A stretch of 64,000 nt of DNA, from NCBI GenBank assembly GCA_033557465.1, contig CM066032.1, forward strand, positions 59,122,955-59,186,954, given 5' to 3'. Below, in pieces: positions 1-10,864 of this stretch. Numbering within the stretch: position 1 is the first letter of the stretch; each line of letters starts with the position of its first letter. A model generated the notes under the pieces. That model ran no database searches and had not been told where the DNA came from. It saw only the letters and a program-made list of their open reading frames with translations. The position numbers and the translations under genes were made by a program. Origin of the DNA: Ichthyophis bannanicus (Eukaryota; Chordata; Amphibia; Gymnophiona; Ichthyophiidae).

Positions 1-164
1 TAGGCTATGGAGGGTTAAGTGGTTTGCCCAAGACCACAAGGAGCACCTATGGGACTAGAAACCCCAGTCCTTCCAGCCCAAGGTTGCTGTCCTCTAGAGA
101 GATTTGAACCCCTGACCTTCTGGCCTGAAGTACCTTGCCCCAACCACTAGGCCACTCCTCCACT
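1..164 (-). repeat. tRNA-derived SINE with CORE-like middle, cut by window edge
   Basis: Read on the minus strand, this begins with a tRNA-like head. It has an A-box-like segment (TGGCCTAGTGGTTGG) and a B-box-like segment (GGTTCAAATC) about 35 bases apart, which together make an internal RNA polymerase III promoter. The middle contains the phrase cttgggcaaaccacttaacc, similar to the MIR/CORE-SINE central domain. The same unit recurs at about 4728, 33836, 47100, 52828 and 60184. It is a retroposed repeat, not a functional tRNA gene. The 3' tail lies outside the window. Confidence 0.85.
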
Positions 165-239
165 CCTAGCATGTATCACTGCAGGACATGCTAGGGAGAT
201 AAAGTTTCTAGGTGAAATAAATGACTGTTTCTTGGAAAG

Positions 240-345
240 AGAAATTAGACTTGCCTGCTAATTGTTGTTCCTTGAGGAACTCCAGTCCAGTCCCGCACCT
301 CTGGGTATTGTACCTCTTCCAGCAGCTTGGAGGCTGAGCCTGTCA
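240..345 (-). repeat. Segment shared with 9990-10100; one side of the CR1 insertion
   Basis: On the minus strand this reads like the plus-strand sequence at 9990-10090 (gacaggctcagcctccaag and onward to ctggactggag), with a few differences. The other half of the same repeat, containing gacactagtgtacatatgca, resumes on the far side of the CR1 element at about 3828. The simplest reading is that the CR1 inserted into an older repeat copy at a ctttttgat site. An alternative is that the segment is itself CR1 5' untranslated sequence. Confidence 0.5.
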
Positions 346-424
346 TCTTTTTGATAGAAAAATAGAAATATGACGACAGAAAAAGACCACATGACCTATC
401 TAGTCTGTCCTTCCATATCAACAA

Positions 425-3159
425 CTACAACAGTCCCCTTTTTACCTTTAGAGATCCTCTGTGTTTGTCCCATGCTTTTTTGAATTCAGTTACTGTACTC
501 ATCTCTACCACCTCCACTTGGAGACTATTCCACGGATCCACTACTCTTTCCATAAAGAAATATTTCCGCATATCACCCCTGAATCTATCTCCCTTCACCC
601 TCATCCCATGTCCCCTCATAGCAGAACTTGCTTTCAATTGAAAGAGGCTCTCTCCCTGAACATTTATGCCACGGAGGTATTTAAACATCTCAATCATATC
701 ACCTCTATCCCACCTTTCCTCTAAGGTGTACATATTAAGATCCTTAAGTCTGTCCTCATATGCTTTATAATGAAGACCACTAATCATTTTAGTAGCCACC
801 CTCTGCACCAACTCCATCCTGTTCACATCTTCAGAATTGCACACTATACTCCAAATGAGGTCGCACCAAAGACTTATACAGAGGCATTATCACCTCCTTT
901 TTTCTGCTAGCCATTCCACTCCGTATGCACCCAAGCATCCTTCTAGCTTTTGCCGTCACCTTTTCTACCTGTTTAGCTACTTTAAGATCATCAGACACAA
1001 CCACGCCTAGGTCCCGCTCTTCTTTAGTAGACAAAAGTACTTCAAGTCCCTATACTATATTGCTCCCTTGGATTGCTGCAGCCCAAATGCATGACCTTAC
1101 ATTTTTTAACATTAAAGCCCAGCTGCCAAATTCTAGACCATTCTTCAAGCTTAGCTAGATCCCTCCTCATGTTATCTACACCTTCCTGGGTGTCTACTCT
1201 ATTGCAGATTTTGGTATCATCCGCAAAGAGGCAAACCTTACCCGATAGCCCTTCCGCTATATCACTAGCAAAGATGTTAAAAAGAATCGGACCAAGGACA
1301 GATCCCTGGGGCACACTACTGATAACATCCTTCTCATCAGAGTGAGCTCCATTTACCTGTACTCTTTGTTGCCTCCCACCCAACCAATTTCTAACCCAAG
1401 CAGTAACTTTAGGGTCCATCCCTAGGGTGCTCAATTTGTTTATAAGTCGCCTGTGAGGAACAGTGTCAAAGGCTTTACTGAAATCGAAATAGACCACATC
1501 TAGGGCTCTCCCTCTGTCCAACTCCCTGGTCACCCAGTCAAAGAAATCAATCAGACAAGACCTGCCTCTGGTGAATCCATGCTGCCTCGGATCCTGTAAT
1601 CCGCTGGACTCCAGAAACCTCACTATTTTCTCTTTCAGCAGCGTTTCCAATAATTTACTCACCACCAAAGTTAAACTAACCGGCCTATAGTTTTCAACCA
1701 CATCCTTACTTCCGTTTTTGTGTAAAGGCACCATATGAGCCTCTCTGCAGTCCTTTGGCACCACTCCCGACTCCAACGAGGCATTGAAAAGGTCAGTCAG
1801 TGGAGCTGCTAGAACGTCCCCAAGTTCCCTCAGTATTCTAGGGTGTATCCCATCCGGTCCCATCGCTTTGTCTACTTTAAGTTGAGCTAGTTTCTCACGA
1901 ACACAGTCTTCTGAAAATTGTTCAAGATGTCCCTCGCTGCTGTTCCTGTTTGTGGGTGTTTTCTGAGGTCCTGCTCCTGATTCTTCATCTGTGAACACAG
2001 AACAGAAATATTTGTTAAGCAATTCCGCTTTATCCTTATCAGCTTCTACATATTTTCTCCCCTGCACCCTTGAGTCTGACAATACCACTTTTGCCCTTCC
2101 TCTTCTCACTAACATATCTGAAAAATGTCTTATCCCCCCATTTTATTGCATTGGCTATATCCTCCTCCTTTTGAATCTTTGCCTTCCTGACTACTTTGCT
2201 AGCTTCTCTACATTTTTTCAAATACAGATGCCTGTCTTCCTCTCTCTGTGATCTCTTGTATTTCATGATGGCCTCCCTCTTTTTCTTCACTTTTTCAGCT
2301 ACTTTTTTCGAAAGCCACAGCGGTCTCCTTTTCCTCTTACCTTTATTTACCATTTTAACAAAAAGGTTGGTTGCCCTTAAAATATCCCCTTTCAGTTTTG
2401 CCCACTGTTTATCTACATCCCCCAGCTGTTCCCATCCTACTAACGACTCCCTGAGGTATTGGCCCATCTTGGCAAAGTTAGTCTTCCTAAAGTCTAAGAC
2501 CCTCACCTTTGAATGGATTCTAACAGCCCTAGTCCTAATACTGAACCACACCATCTGGTGATCACTGGATGCAAATGATCTCCCACTACAACATCAGAAA
2601 CACTTTCACCATTGGTAAGCACCAAGTCCAGTATGGCCCCTTCACGTGTGGGGTCTGTTATCAATTGCCTAAATAGTTCTCCCTGTAGAGAATCCAGGAT
2701 CTCCTTACTTCTAGATGATACTACAGAAGGAATGTGCCAATCAACATCTGGCATATTGCAATCCCCTATCAGTAGCACTTCCCCTTTCCTAGCAATGCTG
2801 CATATGTCTTCAATTAACTCTCTGTCCACCTCTTCCTCTTGTAAGGGAGGTCTGTATATCACACCAATGCAAATCGATTTCTCTTTCCCTCTTTCTAGTT
2901 TAACCCACAATGCCTCTCTCCCTTTTAAGCTCTGTAATTCCAAAGCTTTAATAGTACTTTTTACATATAGTGCCACTCCTCCTCCCCTTCTTCCTACCCT
3001 GTCCTTTCTGAATAAAGTATAGCCAGATATAGTTACATCCCAATCATGGTTTTCTGTGAACCATGTTTCTATAACTGCCACTAAATCCAAGTCAGCCACT
3101 CCCACCAAAGCTTCAACATCAGGGATCTTATTTCCCATGCTACGGGCATTTATACACAC
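425..3159 (-). pseudogene. CR1 ORF2 (endonuclease + reverse transcriptase), frameshifted
   Basis: Minus-strand reading segments are 3159-2503, 2554-2039, 2115-1042, 1034-831 and 844-425, which fall in three frames. The endonuclease part shows INARSMGNK, an IETWFTE motif and GDCNMPDVDW. Its terminal SDH motif is lost at a frame change near 2555. The reverse transcriptase shows the palm motifs YFDFSKAFDTV, PQGSVLGPILFN and FADDTKI. The last segment has the CR1 C-terminal pattern with RKYFFMERVVDPWNSL. In life the protein nicks target DNA and primes reverse transcription of its own RNA. Four frame changes in 2.7 kb prevent that. I am sure of the family and less sure of the exact shift points. 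Confidence 0.9.
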
Positions 3160-3250
3160 TGCTTTCCATATGTTACACCATTACACATTTCCATAAAGGT
3201 ATTTAATGTATCACCTACCTGGGGGTTTTCTTCACCCATCCCCAATGAAT

Positions 3251-3770
3251 CTAGTTTAAAGCCCTTTTCAGTAGATTAGCCAGTCTACTACCAAAGACGC
3301 GTTGACCTTTCTTGGACAGATGGATGCTATCTCTGATCTGCAACCCTTGGAACAGAATCCCATGGTCTAGGAAACCAAAACGCTCTCGATGACACCATCC
3401 ATGCAGTCGTGCATTCATCTCCAGGATGGCGAGCCTCTCTGCCTTGGCCTTTACCCTCAACAGGGAGGATTGAAGAGAACACCACCAGTGCACCTAACTG
3501 CTTCATCCTCTGTCCCAGAGCCATGAAATCACTTTTGATATATTCTGAGGGATACCTGGCAGTATCATGTGTTCCAACATGGATTAGCAACATTGTGTAA
3601 TAGTCAGTGGGCTTGATGAGTCTCGGCAAACTCTCCATAACATCTTGGATTTTGGCACCAGGCAGACAGCATACCTCTCTGGACATCAAGTCTGGTCGGC
3701 ATATGGACGCCTCAGTACCCCTCAGAAGAGAGTCTCCAACCAGCACTATCCTTTGCTTCCTTGTGGTCAC
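3251..3770 (-). pseudogene. CR1 ORF1, SGNH/GDSL esterase domain, frameshifted
   Basis: The first segment (3770-3327) starts MTTRKQRIVLVGDSLLRG, with GDS as block I of the SGNH esterase fold, and has IHVGTHD in the block III position. The second segment (3493-3251), in another frame, carries the C-terminal block around LQIRDSIHLSKKGQRVFG, where DxxH supplies the catalytic Asp and His. A shift lies at about 3440-3470. CR1 ORF1 proteins with such a domain are known, and their role in retrotransposition is not settled. The upstream zinc-finger/coiled-coil part is not visible in this copy. Confidence 0.8.
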
Positions 3771-3830
3771 CGATTCTGCAACTTTGAGGTACTTGAGCTC
3801 TGGTTCTTCCCTTTCCAGGGATGCTTTATG

Positions 3831-4227
3831 ACACTAGTGTACATATGCAGCGGGCACCGCCCACCAGCCCCAATACCAATTGAGAAAGCAGACTCAGAGG
3901 AGCAACAAATAAGTAGTTAAAGATGCAACAAGTACTTCTACGTCTAAATAAACTAGTACCCCCTCCATCCCCTGGGAAGGATACCCTGTCCCCCACTCCA
4001 GGATGAAGAGGCCTACCTGTAGAGCACCTGAGCAACTCCAACCAGCAGGAAGCAAGAACCCGATAGCTCTTCTGGTCCGCCCCTCCCCCAAACACTGATT
4101 ACACACCCCTCCCTGGCTCATCCTGGCCATTTCCTCCACCAAGGGAAACAGCTTCAGGACCGGGGTGTGCACAGATCATCACAAGACACACTCAGGGAGA
4201 GTTCTGGGACTGGACTGGAGTTCCTCA
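3831..4227. other. Flank of CR1 with shared segment; no gene
   Basis: The first 45 bases match, in inverted orientation, sequence at 9950-9995. The rest is pyrimidine-rich with short reading frames and no recognisable domain. Near 4200 comes ctggactggagttcctcaag, the same phrase found inverted at 265-295. I see CR1-related untranslated sequence and nothing that looks coding. Confidence 0.4.
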
Positions 4228-4345
4228 AGGAACAACAAATTAGCAGGTTAGTTCTGCCCTTCAAGGGTAGTTGTTATGGAAGGACAGACTAGATAGGCCA
4301 TGTGGTCTTTTTCTGTCGTCATATTTCTATGTTTCTATGTTTCTA
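4228..4345 (+). repeat. CR1 3' end fragment, plus strand
   Basis: It contains atggaaggacagactagata followed by the gtcatatttctatgtttctatg octamer-like end. This is the same 3' terminus as the full CR1 at 345-430 but in opposite orientation. It is 5'-truncated, as most CR1 copies are. Confidence 0.8.
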
Positions 4346-5408
4346 AGATGAATGCCGACGTGATTGCCTCACTGATCCATCTGGAAATGGATGCTTAGCT
4401 GCTGCCTCACTTTTGCGCGACCTGGCAAACAGAACCAACAGATGGTCTGATCTCCGAAAGGACAATGCCCTTTTCACATACCTACACAGGTCTCTCTTAC
4501 CATCCAGGTGGCAGAGCTGTGGAGTAGCACGGCCCATACCTGCTCTCGACCACATCCGCGCTTGCCAGAGCCAGTAAGGAAATGGCCTGATCTACATGAA
4601 ATGCTGACACCACCTTCTCAAAAATGAAGGTACTGGGCACCGGACCACTTTCTCCATGGAGAAGAAAAGGAATGACTCCTGGCATGACAGGGTCCGAAGC
4701 TCCGAAATCCTGCATACCGAGCAACTGGAGGACAAGGTACTTCAGGCCAGAGGGCCTGGGGTTCAAGTCCCACCTGGGGACAGCAATCTCAGGCCGGAGG
4801 GACTGGGATTTCTAGTCCTATAGGCACTCCTTGTGGTCTTGGGCAAGCCACTTAACCCTCCATTGCCCATGTTCCCTGTAAGTATTAGCGTATGTGTCTC
4901 ATATCCCCTCGTGTTAAATGTATCCCCCAATTGACCGCTTTGACCCGGTGAAAAGCGGGATATAAATACAGCTAAATAAAATAAATTAAAAAAAATAAAT
5001 AAATAAACTCGCCACCAGGAATACCATTTTCAGAGCCAAATCCTGCAGGAAAGCTTGACTCAATGGCTCAATGGTTCCCCAGACAGCACCAGATTGAGAT
5101 TCCAAGTCGGTACCACTGCCCTCTTTGGCAGACGGAGTTGGGTCATCCCCCCTAGAAAGCTCAGCACGTCTGGGTGTGTATCCAACGGCACCCCATGGAC
5201 TTTCCCGCAATAACCGGAAAAACGCTGCCAGTTGCATCCTCAAGGAACTGGCAGCTAGACCCTTATCAAAACCGGATTGCAAGCACGCAGAGATGTGCGG
5301 GATGGAGGCAGTGCAAGGGCAGGGCTGCCTCTCTCCGCACCATGATTCAAAGATGCGTCCTATGCAGATGCACGACAGGTTCATAGACCACCTCTGGGCC
5401 TGTAGCAA
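4346..5408 (-). pseudogene. DIRS-A tyrosine recombinase, split by a SINE
   Basis: The N-terminal part (5408-5009) contains ACLQSGFDKGLAASSLRMQL and ends LALKMVFLVA, the typical stretch just before the catalytic core of DIRS recombinases. The SINE follows. The second part (4600-4346) has YVKRALSFRRSDHLLVLFA, the middle of the recombinase domain. The core RxxE...HxxR motifs are not cleanly readable. In DIRS elements this enzyme joins circular DNA intermediates into the genome in place of an integrase. Confidence 0.7.
4728..5008 (+). repeat. tRNA-derived SINE, full 3' tail
   Basis: The tRNA-like head is partly lost: it starts near gacaaggtacttcaggcc and the B box is ggttcaagtccc. The CORE-like middle (cttgggcaagccacttaacc) is followed by a tail with the hairpin-like pair ccgctttgaccc/gcgggatataaa. 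An A-rich end of aataaa repeats closes it. The tail variant differs from the other copies here, which suggests a separate subfamily. Confidence 0.85.
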
Positions 5409-5846
5409 GGTCGCTATCCCCGAGCCTGATTATTCTTTCTTCTTCAACCTTGCCCTTTCATGAGCCATGCCATAAGCGAGAATTGATCCACCTGGGGCAT
5501 GCGAAGCAGTTCCTGCATCAAGAGGTCCTTCCGAACCGGAAGCCACCACAGTCAATCCACCAGTATCCGAATCAGGTCAGCATACCACATGCACCTCAGT
5601 CAGTCTGGTGCCACCAGAATTACAAATCCCCGGTGCGCCTCTAGCCACTGCACTAACCAGCCTATGAGCATCCATGGGGAAAAGCAGAGAAGACCCTCTT
5701 TGAGCCACTGCTGAATTAGAGCATCCAGGCCCTTGGGCTTCTTCTCTTCTTCTATTGAAAAACCGGCAGGCCTTGGCCAACTCGAACATTGCCACTAGGT
5801 CCATGACCAGTGTGTCCCATCGGCGGACCACCTGCTCGAACTCCTC

Positions 5847-6434
5847 CTAATTGAGCTGCCACTCTCCGGGATCCATGCGCACTCGGCTGAGGTAGTCTGC
5901 CATCACGCTGTCTACTCCTGCTACGTGCGCCACTGATAATGCCTGGAGACGAATTGCTGCCCATCCGAACAGACCTTCGGCCTCCTCCTCCAAGGCTGCA
6001 CTGCCCATGCTTCCTTGCCGGTTGATGTAAGCCACCGTGGTCACATTGTCTGAGAGGACTTGGACTACGTTCCCCTGCAACCATGGCTCAAAACTTTCTA
6101 GCACCAAGGTCACCGCTCGCATCTCGAGCCTGTTGATCAACCACAGGGCCTCCTGCAGACTCTTGTCCCTGAACAAAGCGTCCTTCGCAATGGGCTTTCC
6201 AACCTGACAGGCTGGTCATCTGAGGAACCCACACCAGGGACTCCTTCCACATGCAGCCACCAACTGAGGGCTCTCCTGGTGCTCCGTGGGCAGGGGAGTA
6301 CTTGAGACAGGGGTTGACCCTGATGGGACTATCGATGGAGCAGAGCCCTCTACAGCAATTGCATATGCGCCCTTGCCCATGGGACTAGCTAGAGAGTGGC
6401 CGCCATGGTCCCCAGAACCTGCAGATAATGCCAC
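5847..6434 (-). pseudogene. DIRS-A RNase H domain
   Basis: 6176-5847 reads WLINRLEMRAVTLVLESF, then VQVLSDNVTTVAYINRQGS, AHVAGVDSVMADYLSR and a final GEWQLN. This is the characteristic RNase H/connection signature of DIRS and related elements (DN, ADxLSR, EWxLN). 6434-6216 is a frame-shifted upstream part. The enzyme would degrade RNA in the RNA-DNA hybrid. Stops and frame changes show decay. Confidence 0.82.
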
Positions 6435-6549
6435 TCTGATGGTCTTGCCCTCTTCAGGATCTGCCCTATCAACTGTCGTAGCTCCTGCGCCCGGTGAACC
6501 GGCAGGAAATTCTTGCCCACGCAGGTATCAAAACACGCTCTCAAATACT

Positions 6550-7134
6550 CTAGCTCCTGGGCCAGCCATATCTGGTTTTTGGCCAGGTTGACCCCAACCG
6601 AGACTTTGACGGAACTCTCTCACCTGCACTATTGCTCTTTTCGCTGTCGTCCCTGGACTTCGCCTGGATCAGCCAATCATCTAGGTATGGGTGAACGAAA
6701 ACCCCTTCCTTGTCGAGAGCTGCCACTATCACCCCCATGACCTTGGTGAAGGTACGGGGTGTGTTCGCTAGACCAAAGGGCAACGCTAGAAACTGAAAAT
6801 GGCCCCTTGGCACCGCAAAGCGGAGAAACTGCTGATGTTCTGGATGGAAGGGAACATGCAGATACACCTCTGTGAGATTGAGAGTCACCAAAAATCTCAG
6901 TTTCCTATTGCCATTACTACTGTGAAAATGCGGTATCTGGAGACCATAGTTCATGCCATCAAAGTTGAGAATTGGGCGAAAGGAACCTTCCTTTTGGACA
7001 AAACGAAATACATGAAGCATCGACCGCAGACGTACTGGTCTCGCGGAACCAGTTCCACAGCTCTCAGCTGCAAGAGATAAGTCAAGGTGTCTTCTACTGC
7101 TGCCAACACCGCTGCACCCACTTTGGGCAATCAA
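6550..7134 (-). pseudogene. DIRS-A reverse transcriptase
   Basis: The minus-strand frame contains VTLNLTEVYLHVPFHPEHQQ, LPFGLANTPRTFTKVM and the catalytic box YLDDWLIQ. PFGL...P..FTK and YLDDWL are hallmarks of DIRS-type reverse transcriptases. The usual first catalytic aspartate region (DL.DAY) reads NLTEVY, so one catalytic residue is changed. The C-terminal end is garbled after the YLDD box. Confidence 0.85.
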
Positions 7135-7324
7135 AGGAGCTCATTCTTGCTCCGGCAGCGGGTATAGGTGCATCATGCATTGCACCCCTTTAAGACCAAC
7201 CTCTGGCAGATCCCACACATCCTAGATCATCTGTCCTACTACTCCATGTACTGGTAAGACTTTCTGTGATTTCTGTACCGCCTGGAACAGCGGATCCTAC
7301 AGCGCCTCTTCCTCTGCCGGGAGG

Positions 7325-8040
7325 TTAGCAGGCATATTCAGGGCCTTGAGGGTCGCCAAGGTACACACATAATGTGAGCCCTTTGGGGACGAGGAATTGT
7401 ATCAGTACCCGCTTGTAGTGATTGTAAACCACCCTGATGGCCTTCGGCCTGGGCAGTATATCGAGAAAATGCATAAACATAAGCATAAAGATGAGCTCTG
7501 GTAGCTCCTCCCAGTGGAAAACCCGAACAATGCGGGCCTGATCCTCCTGTTCTGGGCTCTCTCCTTCTTCCAACTCCTCCTGCAGATCTAGCTCCATTCA
7601 AGGTCTTCCCCATCCAGCCCCCCCTGACAACGGCGATTGCTGCCACTCCTCTAAGCCTCTAGCCCGCTTAGATGCCGCTGCTCCTGACTCGTGCTCTTTT
7701 GTGTCTGACATCCTCTTAGCACTGTGTTCTGGGGCCAAGGAGCCACTTGGTAGGCAAAACGCCTTAGGCAAAAGTAAGATAAACTCCGGTGAGAACTCCC
7801 CCGGGAGCCCTATTGCTCCCTGGGCTTGAGGTGTGGATGGTCTGGGCATTGTGCAGGGACCGGGAGCTGGATCTGTTGAAGGTAACATGGCATCCTCTGC
7901 CACCAGGGTCTCTTGCAACCGGTAGGGACTCTCCTGCCTCATCTCATCCTGCAGGTCCTGCTCCCATGACCGCCTCCTGCGTGCAGTTCAGACAGACACC
8001 TGCCTCCGAGACCACACCACATTGGGGACTGCACATCTTG
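7325..8040 (-). pseudogene. DIRS-A gag-like fragment
   Basis: 7942-7598 and 7646-7325 are overlapping minus-strand frames upstream of the reverse transcriptase. They are acidic (EELEEGESPEQEDQ) and include a segment like those preceding DIRS reverse transcriptase. Further upstream (about 7980-8010) is a short cysteine-bearing segment. No clean domain could be read, so the assignment rests mostly on position. Confidence 0.5.
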
Positions 8041-8128
8041 AGGGTTTTTAGTTTGCACTGCAGTGTTGTATCTTAAAGATATGAAATGGACCTTGCCCTG
8101 ATCCAATCAAACTGATACACTCTCCGAG

Positions 8129-8499
8129 CAATGTTCCCTCTAATTTTCTGTAGGCTGTGTGCGCATAAAATATCAGCTGTGTGCAGCTTTTGAAGGAAGG
8201 TTAAATTTTTGTGCGCCACATAAGGACACTCGGAGTTATATACTTCAAAATTTGAGTACACGTCAGAATACAGTATGTACACCACATTGATTTTAATCAA
8301 ATTAAATGAAAATAGACGATTACTAAATGAAGCGGGAAATTTCTAGTAATTACAATCATAACTTTTAAATTTTAAGACGTCTGTGTTGTTTTCTATCAGA
8401 ATCAGAGCTGTAATTTTTGTGCGCTCTGTTGTAAAGTATGTGCACTCGCTTGGTGAGGTGTGTGCGCGCGCACACGCGCAGAGCTTAGAGGGAACAGTG
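8129..8499. mobile_element. hAT-type MITE with perfect 8-bp target duplication
   Basis: The element starts caatgttccctctaa and ends ttagagggaacagtg. These are terminal inverted repeats with one mismatch over 15 bases, continuing imperfectly into gtgtgcgc-rich sequence. It is flanked by tctccgag at 8121-8128 and again at 8500-8507. An 8-bp duplication together with C-A...T-G ends points to the hAT superfamily. There is no transposase, and the interior is AT-rich and non-coding, so it would have been moved in trans. Confidence 0.9.
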
Positions 8500-8507
8500 T
8501 CTCCGAG

Positions 8508-9221
8508 TAAAGTTTACGTTTTTATTCTAATACTACTAATGGCTATAAGGGAGTACAGTTTCCCTTACAAGCAATATTACAGATTTAATAGGTACATAAT
8601 CTGGGCTAAGAGACAAGAGATGATCATTCAGGTTACTCTCTGACCATAGACAGGTAGAAGGATTTCATTTGCTTCCTATGCACTATCTTTCAAATTACAT
8701 ACATTTCTTGTATGCAGGTACTTCCTGTTTTCCGCAGAGCTGTAGCTGCTACAAACCTATATGCAGCATTTTATTTATTTATTTTTATTTTTAAAACACA
8801 TCTTTATTCCTGTCTCTGACTTTCTATCAGACCCTTCTCAGGAGAAAGTTAAAAAGTATCAACCAACTGCCTTTTAGATCACCTGACCAGGCACACAGCA
8901 CTCTGAAATTTGCCCAGCAACAACCATGGCCTATCTAATTAGGTCTTTCCCACATGTCTGCATCAAGTCATTGTGCACTGAATAAGGTTTGAGCTGTATA
9001 ACACAAGGAATGCTTAAAGATTAAGTGGGGTTCACACCCCTTGATACCATCCTATACCAGGCACTGCGGTCTGGCTGACATGGGGAGAAGGGGTGGCGGC
9101 ACTCCCCAGGAACGCCCTCAATCTGTACCCGGGTATGTAACAGGATCTCCAGCACAGTGCATCTCCACAGGCTCAGGCACAGAGCACTAGAGTGCTTGAA
9201 CTAAAATAAAATAAAATCTAA
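8508..9221. other. No gene recognised
   Basis: Unique-looking, AT-rich sequence with a ttttatttatttatttttat tract near 8770. I see no exon with plausible splice sites and no element termini. Confidence 0.5.
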
Positions 9222-10190
9222 TTAACTGAAACTGAAATGAAAAAGAAACTGCAAATGGCCCCCTAGGAAGAGGCTGCTCTGTCCTGCTCTATTCTCCGGT
9301 GGCTGCCTCTCCCAGGCACCCAAAACACAGCAGGGGTTAAATGCATGCGGGCCTGAATAAGAAGAAATTGCACCTAAATGCAGCTGGGAGAGTTTCCCAC
9401 ACTGCTGCAGGCTCCAAAACATGCGGCTGCAGGCCGCTCTCTGTCTCCTCATGTTCTGGCAGTTGCTAGTGGTTTCTGCTGTCCTCCCCCCCCCCCCCCG
9501 CCACTCTTACCTTGGAGCATCTTTGCTGCATGGCTTTTCTACCCCTCACGCTTAGCCTTCCTTCCTGGCTTCAGCGCTGAGGGGGGTGACTCGGGGCTGC
9601 CAGCTTTCACTCCAGTCAAGCAACTGCAGCCCCTGCAGCAGCTCCTCACCCGATAACGGGTTCGGGAGCAGCCAGAAGTCTCAGACTGAGGAAGGCTCCC
9701 ACAGAACCCTCCCCCTGAAATCCTGGGGGGAGAGGGGGAAGAAGGAATATCCTCCCCTCAGCCCTGCTGTCTCTCTGTTCCTTCTGTTTTTTGTTTTTTT
9801 TTTACTTCTGCCTTTAAAAACAAAGAAACCTGCACCTTAACAGGGGAAACAAAAGCAAACTCTAATTAAACCTATCTCCTTAGTTGTCTCTTCATTGAGT
9901 CCAGCACCCTGGCTCTCAACCTCCTCCAGCTGCTTGGAGGCTGAACATACTGGGGCTGGTGGGTGGTGCCAGCTGCATATGTACACTAGTGTCATCAAAA
10001 AGATGACAGGCTCAGCCTCCAAGCTGCTGGATCAGGTACACTACCCAGAGGTGCAGGACTGGACTGGAGGGACGACAAGGAACAGCTGGTTCATGAACTG
10101 ACAAGAAGGGATGCTATTTTGGACCTAGTCCTTAGATGGACCTTGGTCTGACCCAGTATGGCATTTCTTAGGCTCATTAGGGGGTTAGTG
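9222..10190 (+). repeat. CR1-derived composite: 5' region joined to internal and 3' fragments
   Basis: 9222-9990 is GC-rich leader-like sequence with a C-tract (about 9487-9500). 9890-10100 contains the segment shared with 240-345 and 3828-3870. From 10088, gaactgacaagaagggatgc encodes the CR1 endonuclease phrase LTRRDAILDLVL. At about 10130 this changes abruptly to ggaccttggtctgacccagt, a CR1-type 3' end. I read this as an internally deleted CR1 copy. Its gene content is nil. Confidence 0.6.
9930..10031. repeat. Imperfect inverted repeat in CR1-like leader
   Basis: ccagctgcttggaggctga near 9933 is mirrored by tcagcctccaagctgctgg near 10012, with about 60 bases between. One or two mismatches are present. 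It could fold into a hairpin in the RNA. Confidence 0.6.
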
Positions 10191-10608
10191 GAGCCATTTT
10201 GAACCAAGCCACTGATGGGACAGAAGTGTCCAGGAATTATTCCTATTCACCCCCCCCCCCCCACTAGCCACCATGGAGACCCCGGGTAAGAGCTGGAGGG
10301 GAATTTGGGAGATGGTGGGGTGTCATGTGCTGGGGAGGGATCGGGAAGATATAGCTCTCATCTCCTGATGATCACATCTCCCCCTATTCCTTTTTTACAA
10401 GACAAACAGTCCCAGCTCACATGTGCACGATGAAGTCATACTATAAACTGCATGGGATGGAGTAAGGCAAGAGGTCATATGGATGCTCCCTGATGAGCGC
10501 AGGAAGCAGATGGAAAGGATAAGCAGGGTATAAAAGAAATTACTGGGTACACACAATAGCTCTGAACCATTCAGATAATGAATCCTGTATCAAGGAAGGA
10601 AATTGTAC

Positions 10609-10864
10609 CTGTTTCCACACGCTGATGACTCTCAGAAAAGCTGTGTAGTTGTAGCCAGGGTTAAGGGGAGCGTTGTAATAACCGTGATAATAATCCCCAT
10701 TTCCTATGATGAATGATCTCTGGTCGGTGATATTGGATGCAGGAAATGCAGCTGTGATATACGTCTCGTTATTCAGAGTGGCATTGAATGATGGTAAATC
10801 TTTCTGCTGACACAGGTCATCCTCACTTCTGTTCCATCCATAGGTGATAATTATCTGATACTCG
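10609..10864 (-). CDS. Internal exon of a receptor-type tyrosine phosphatase (R2B-like), membrane-proximal FN3 region
   Basis: On the minus strand an open 256-base segment lies between an acceptor (tttaactttccag) and a donor (CAG/gtacaa). After one base completing a split codon it encodes 85 residues without a stop. It begins EYQIIITYGWNRSEDDLC, contains NETYITAAFPA and FIIGNGDYYHGYYNAPLNPG, and ends FLRVISVWKQ. The pattern YxxAxxP...FxxGxxxxYxGYxNxPLxPxxxYxxxxR is what I know from the last extracellular domain of R2B receptor phosphatases (PTPRM, PTPRK, PTPRT, PTPRU). Several N-x-T/S sites fit an extracellular location. The phase matches the exon at 33013. Orthology is unproven, and an R3-type or amphibian-specific paralogue is possible. 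Confidence 0.72.

Larger units (their letters stand above)
345..3830 (-). mobile_element. CR1-type LINE, nearly full length, inactivated
   Basis: This is a non-LTR retrotransposon on the minus strand. Its order is ORF1 (SGNH esterase-like, 3251-3770), ORF2 endonuclease (2503-3159), reverse transcriptase (about 1042-2500) and the C-terminal domain (425-1034). A 3' untranslated end follows, reading ggtcatgtggtctttttctg and then a short tttctat repeat near 345-400. This 3' end recurs in plus orientation at 4228-4345. An SGNH domain in ORF1, an apurinic-type endonuclease and a tandem octamer-like 3' end instead of poly(A) are typical of CR1. At least four frame changes show it is dead. Confidence 0.88.
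4346..8070 (-). mobile_element. DIRS-type (tyrosine-recombinase) retrotransposon A, decayed
   Basis: Minus-strand order is gag-like (8040-7325), reverse transcriptase (7134-6550), RNase H (6434-5847) and tyrosine recombinase (5408-4346). That is the DIRS-1-like gene order. No inverted terminal repeats could be found at either edge, so the ends are approximate or lost. A SINE (4728-5008) interrupts the recombinase. Frame changes and stops are numerous. It is related to, but clearly diverged from, the better preserved element at 52609-58418. Confidence 0.8.

Noticed and set aside
461..3920. Plus-strand reading frames across the CR1
   Set aside because: They lie antisense to clear minus-strand endonuclease, RT and esterase motifs and show no domain of their own.
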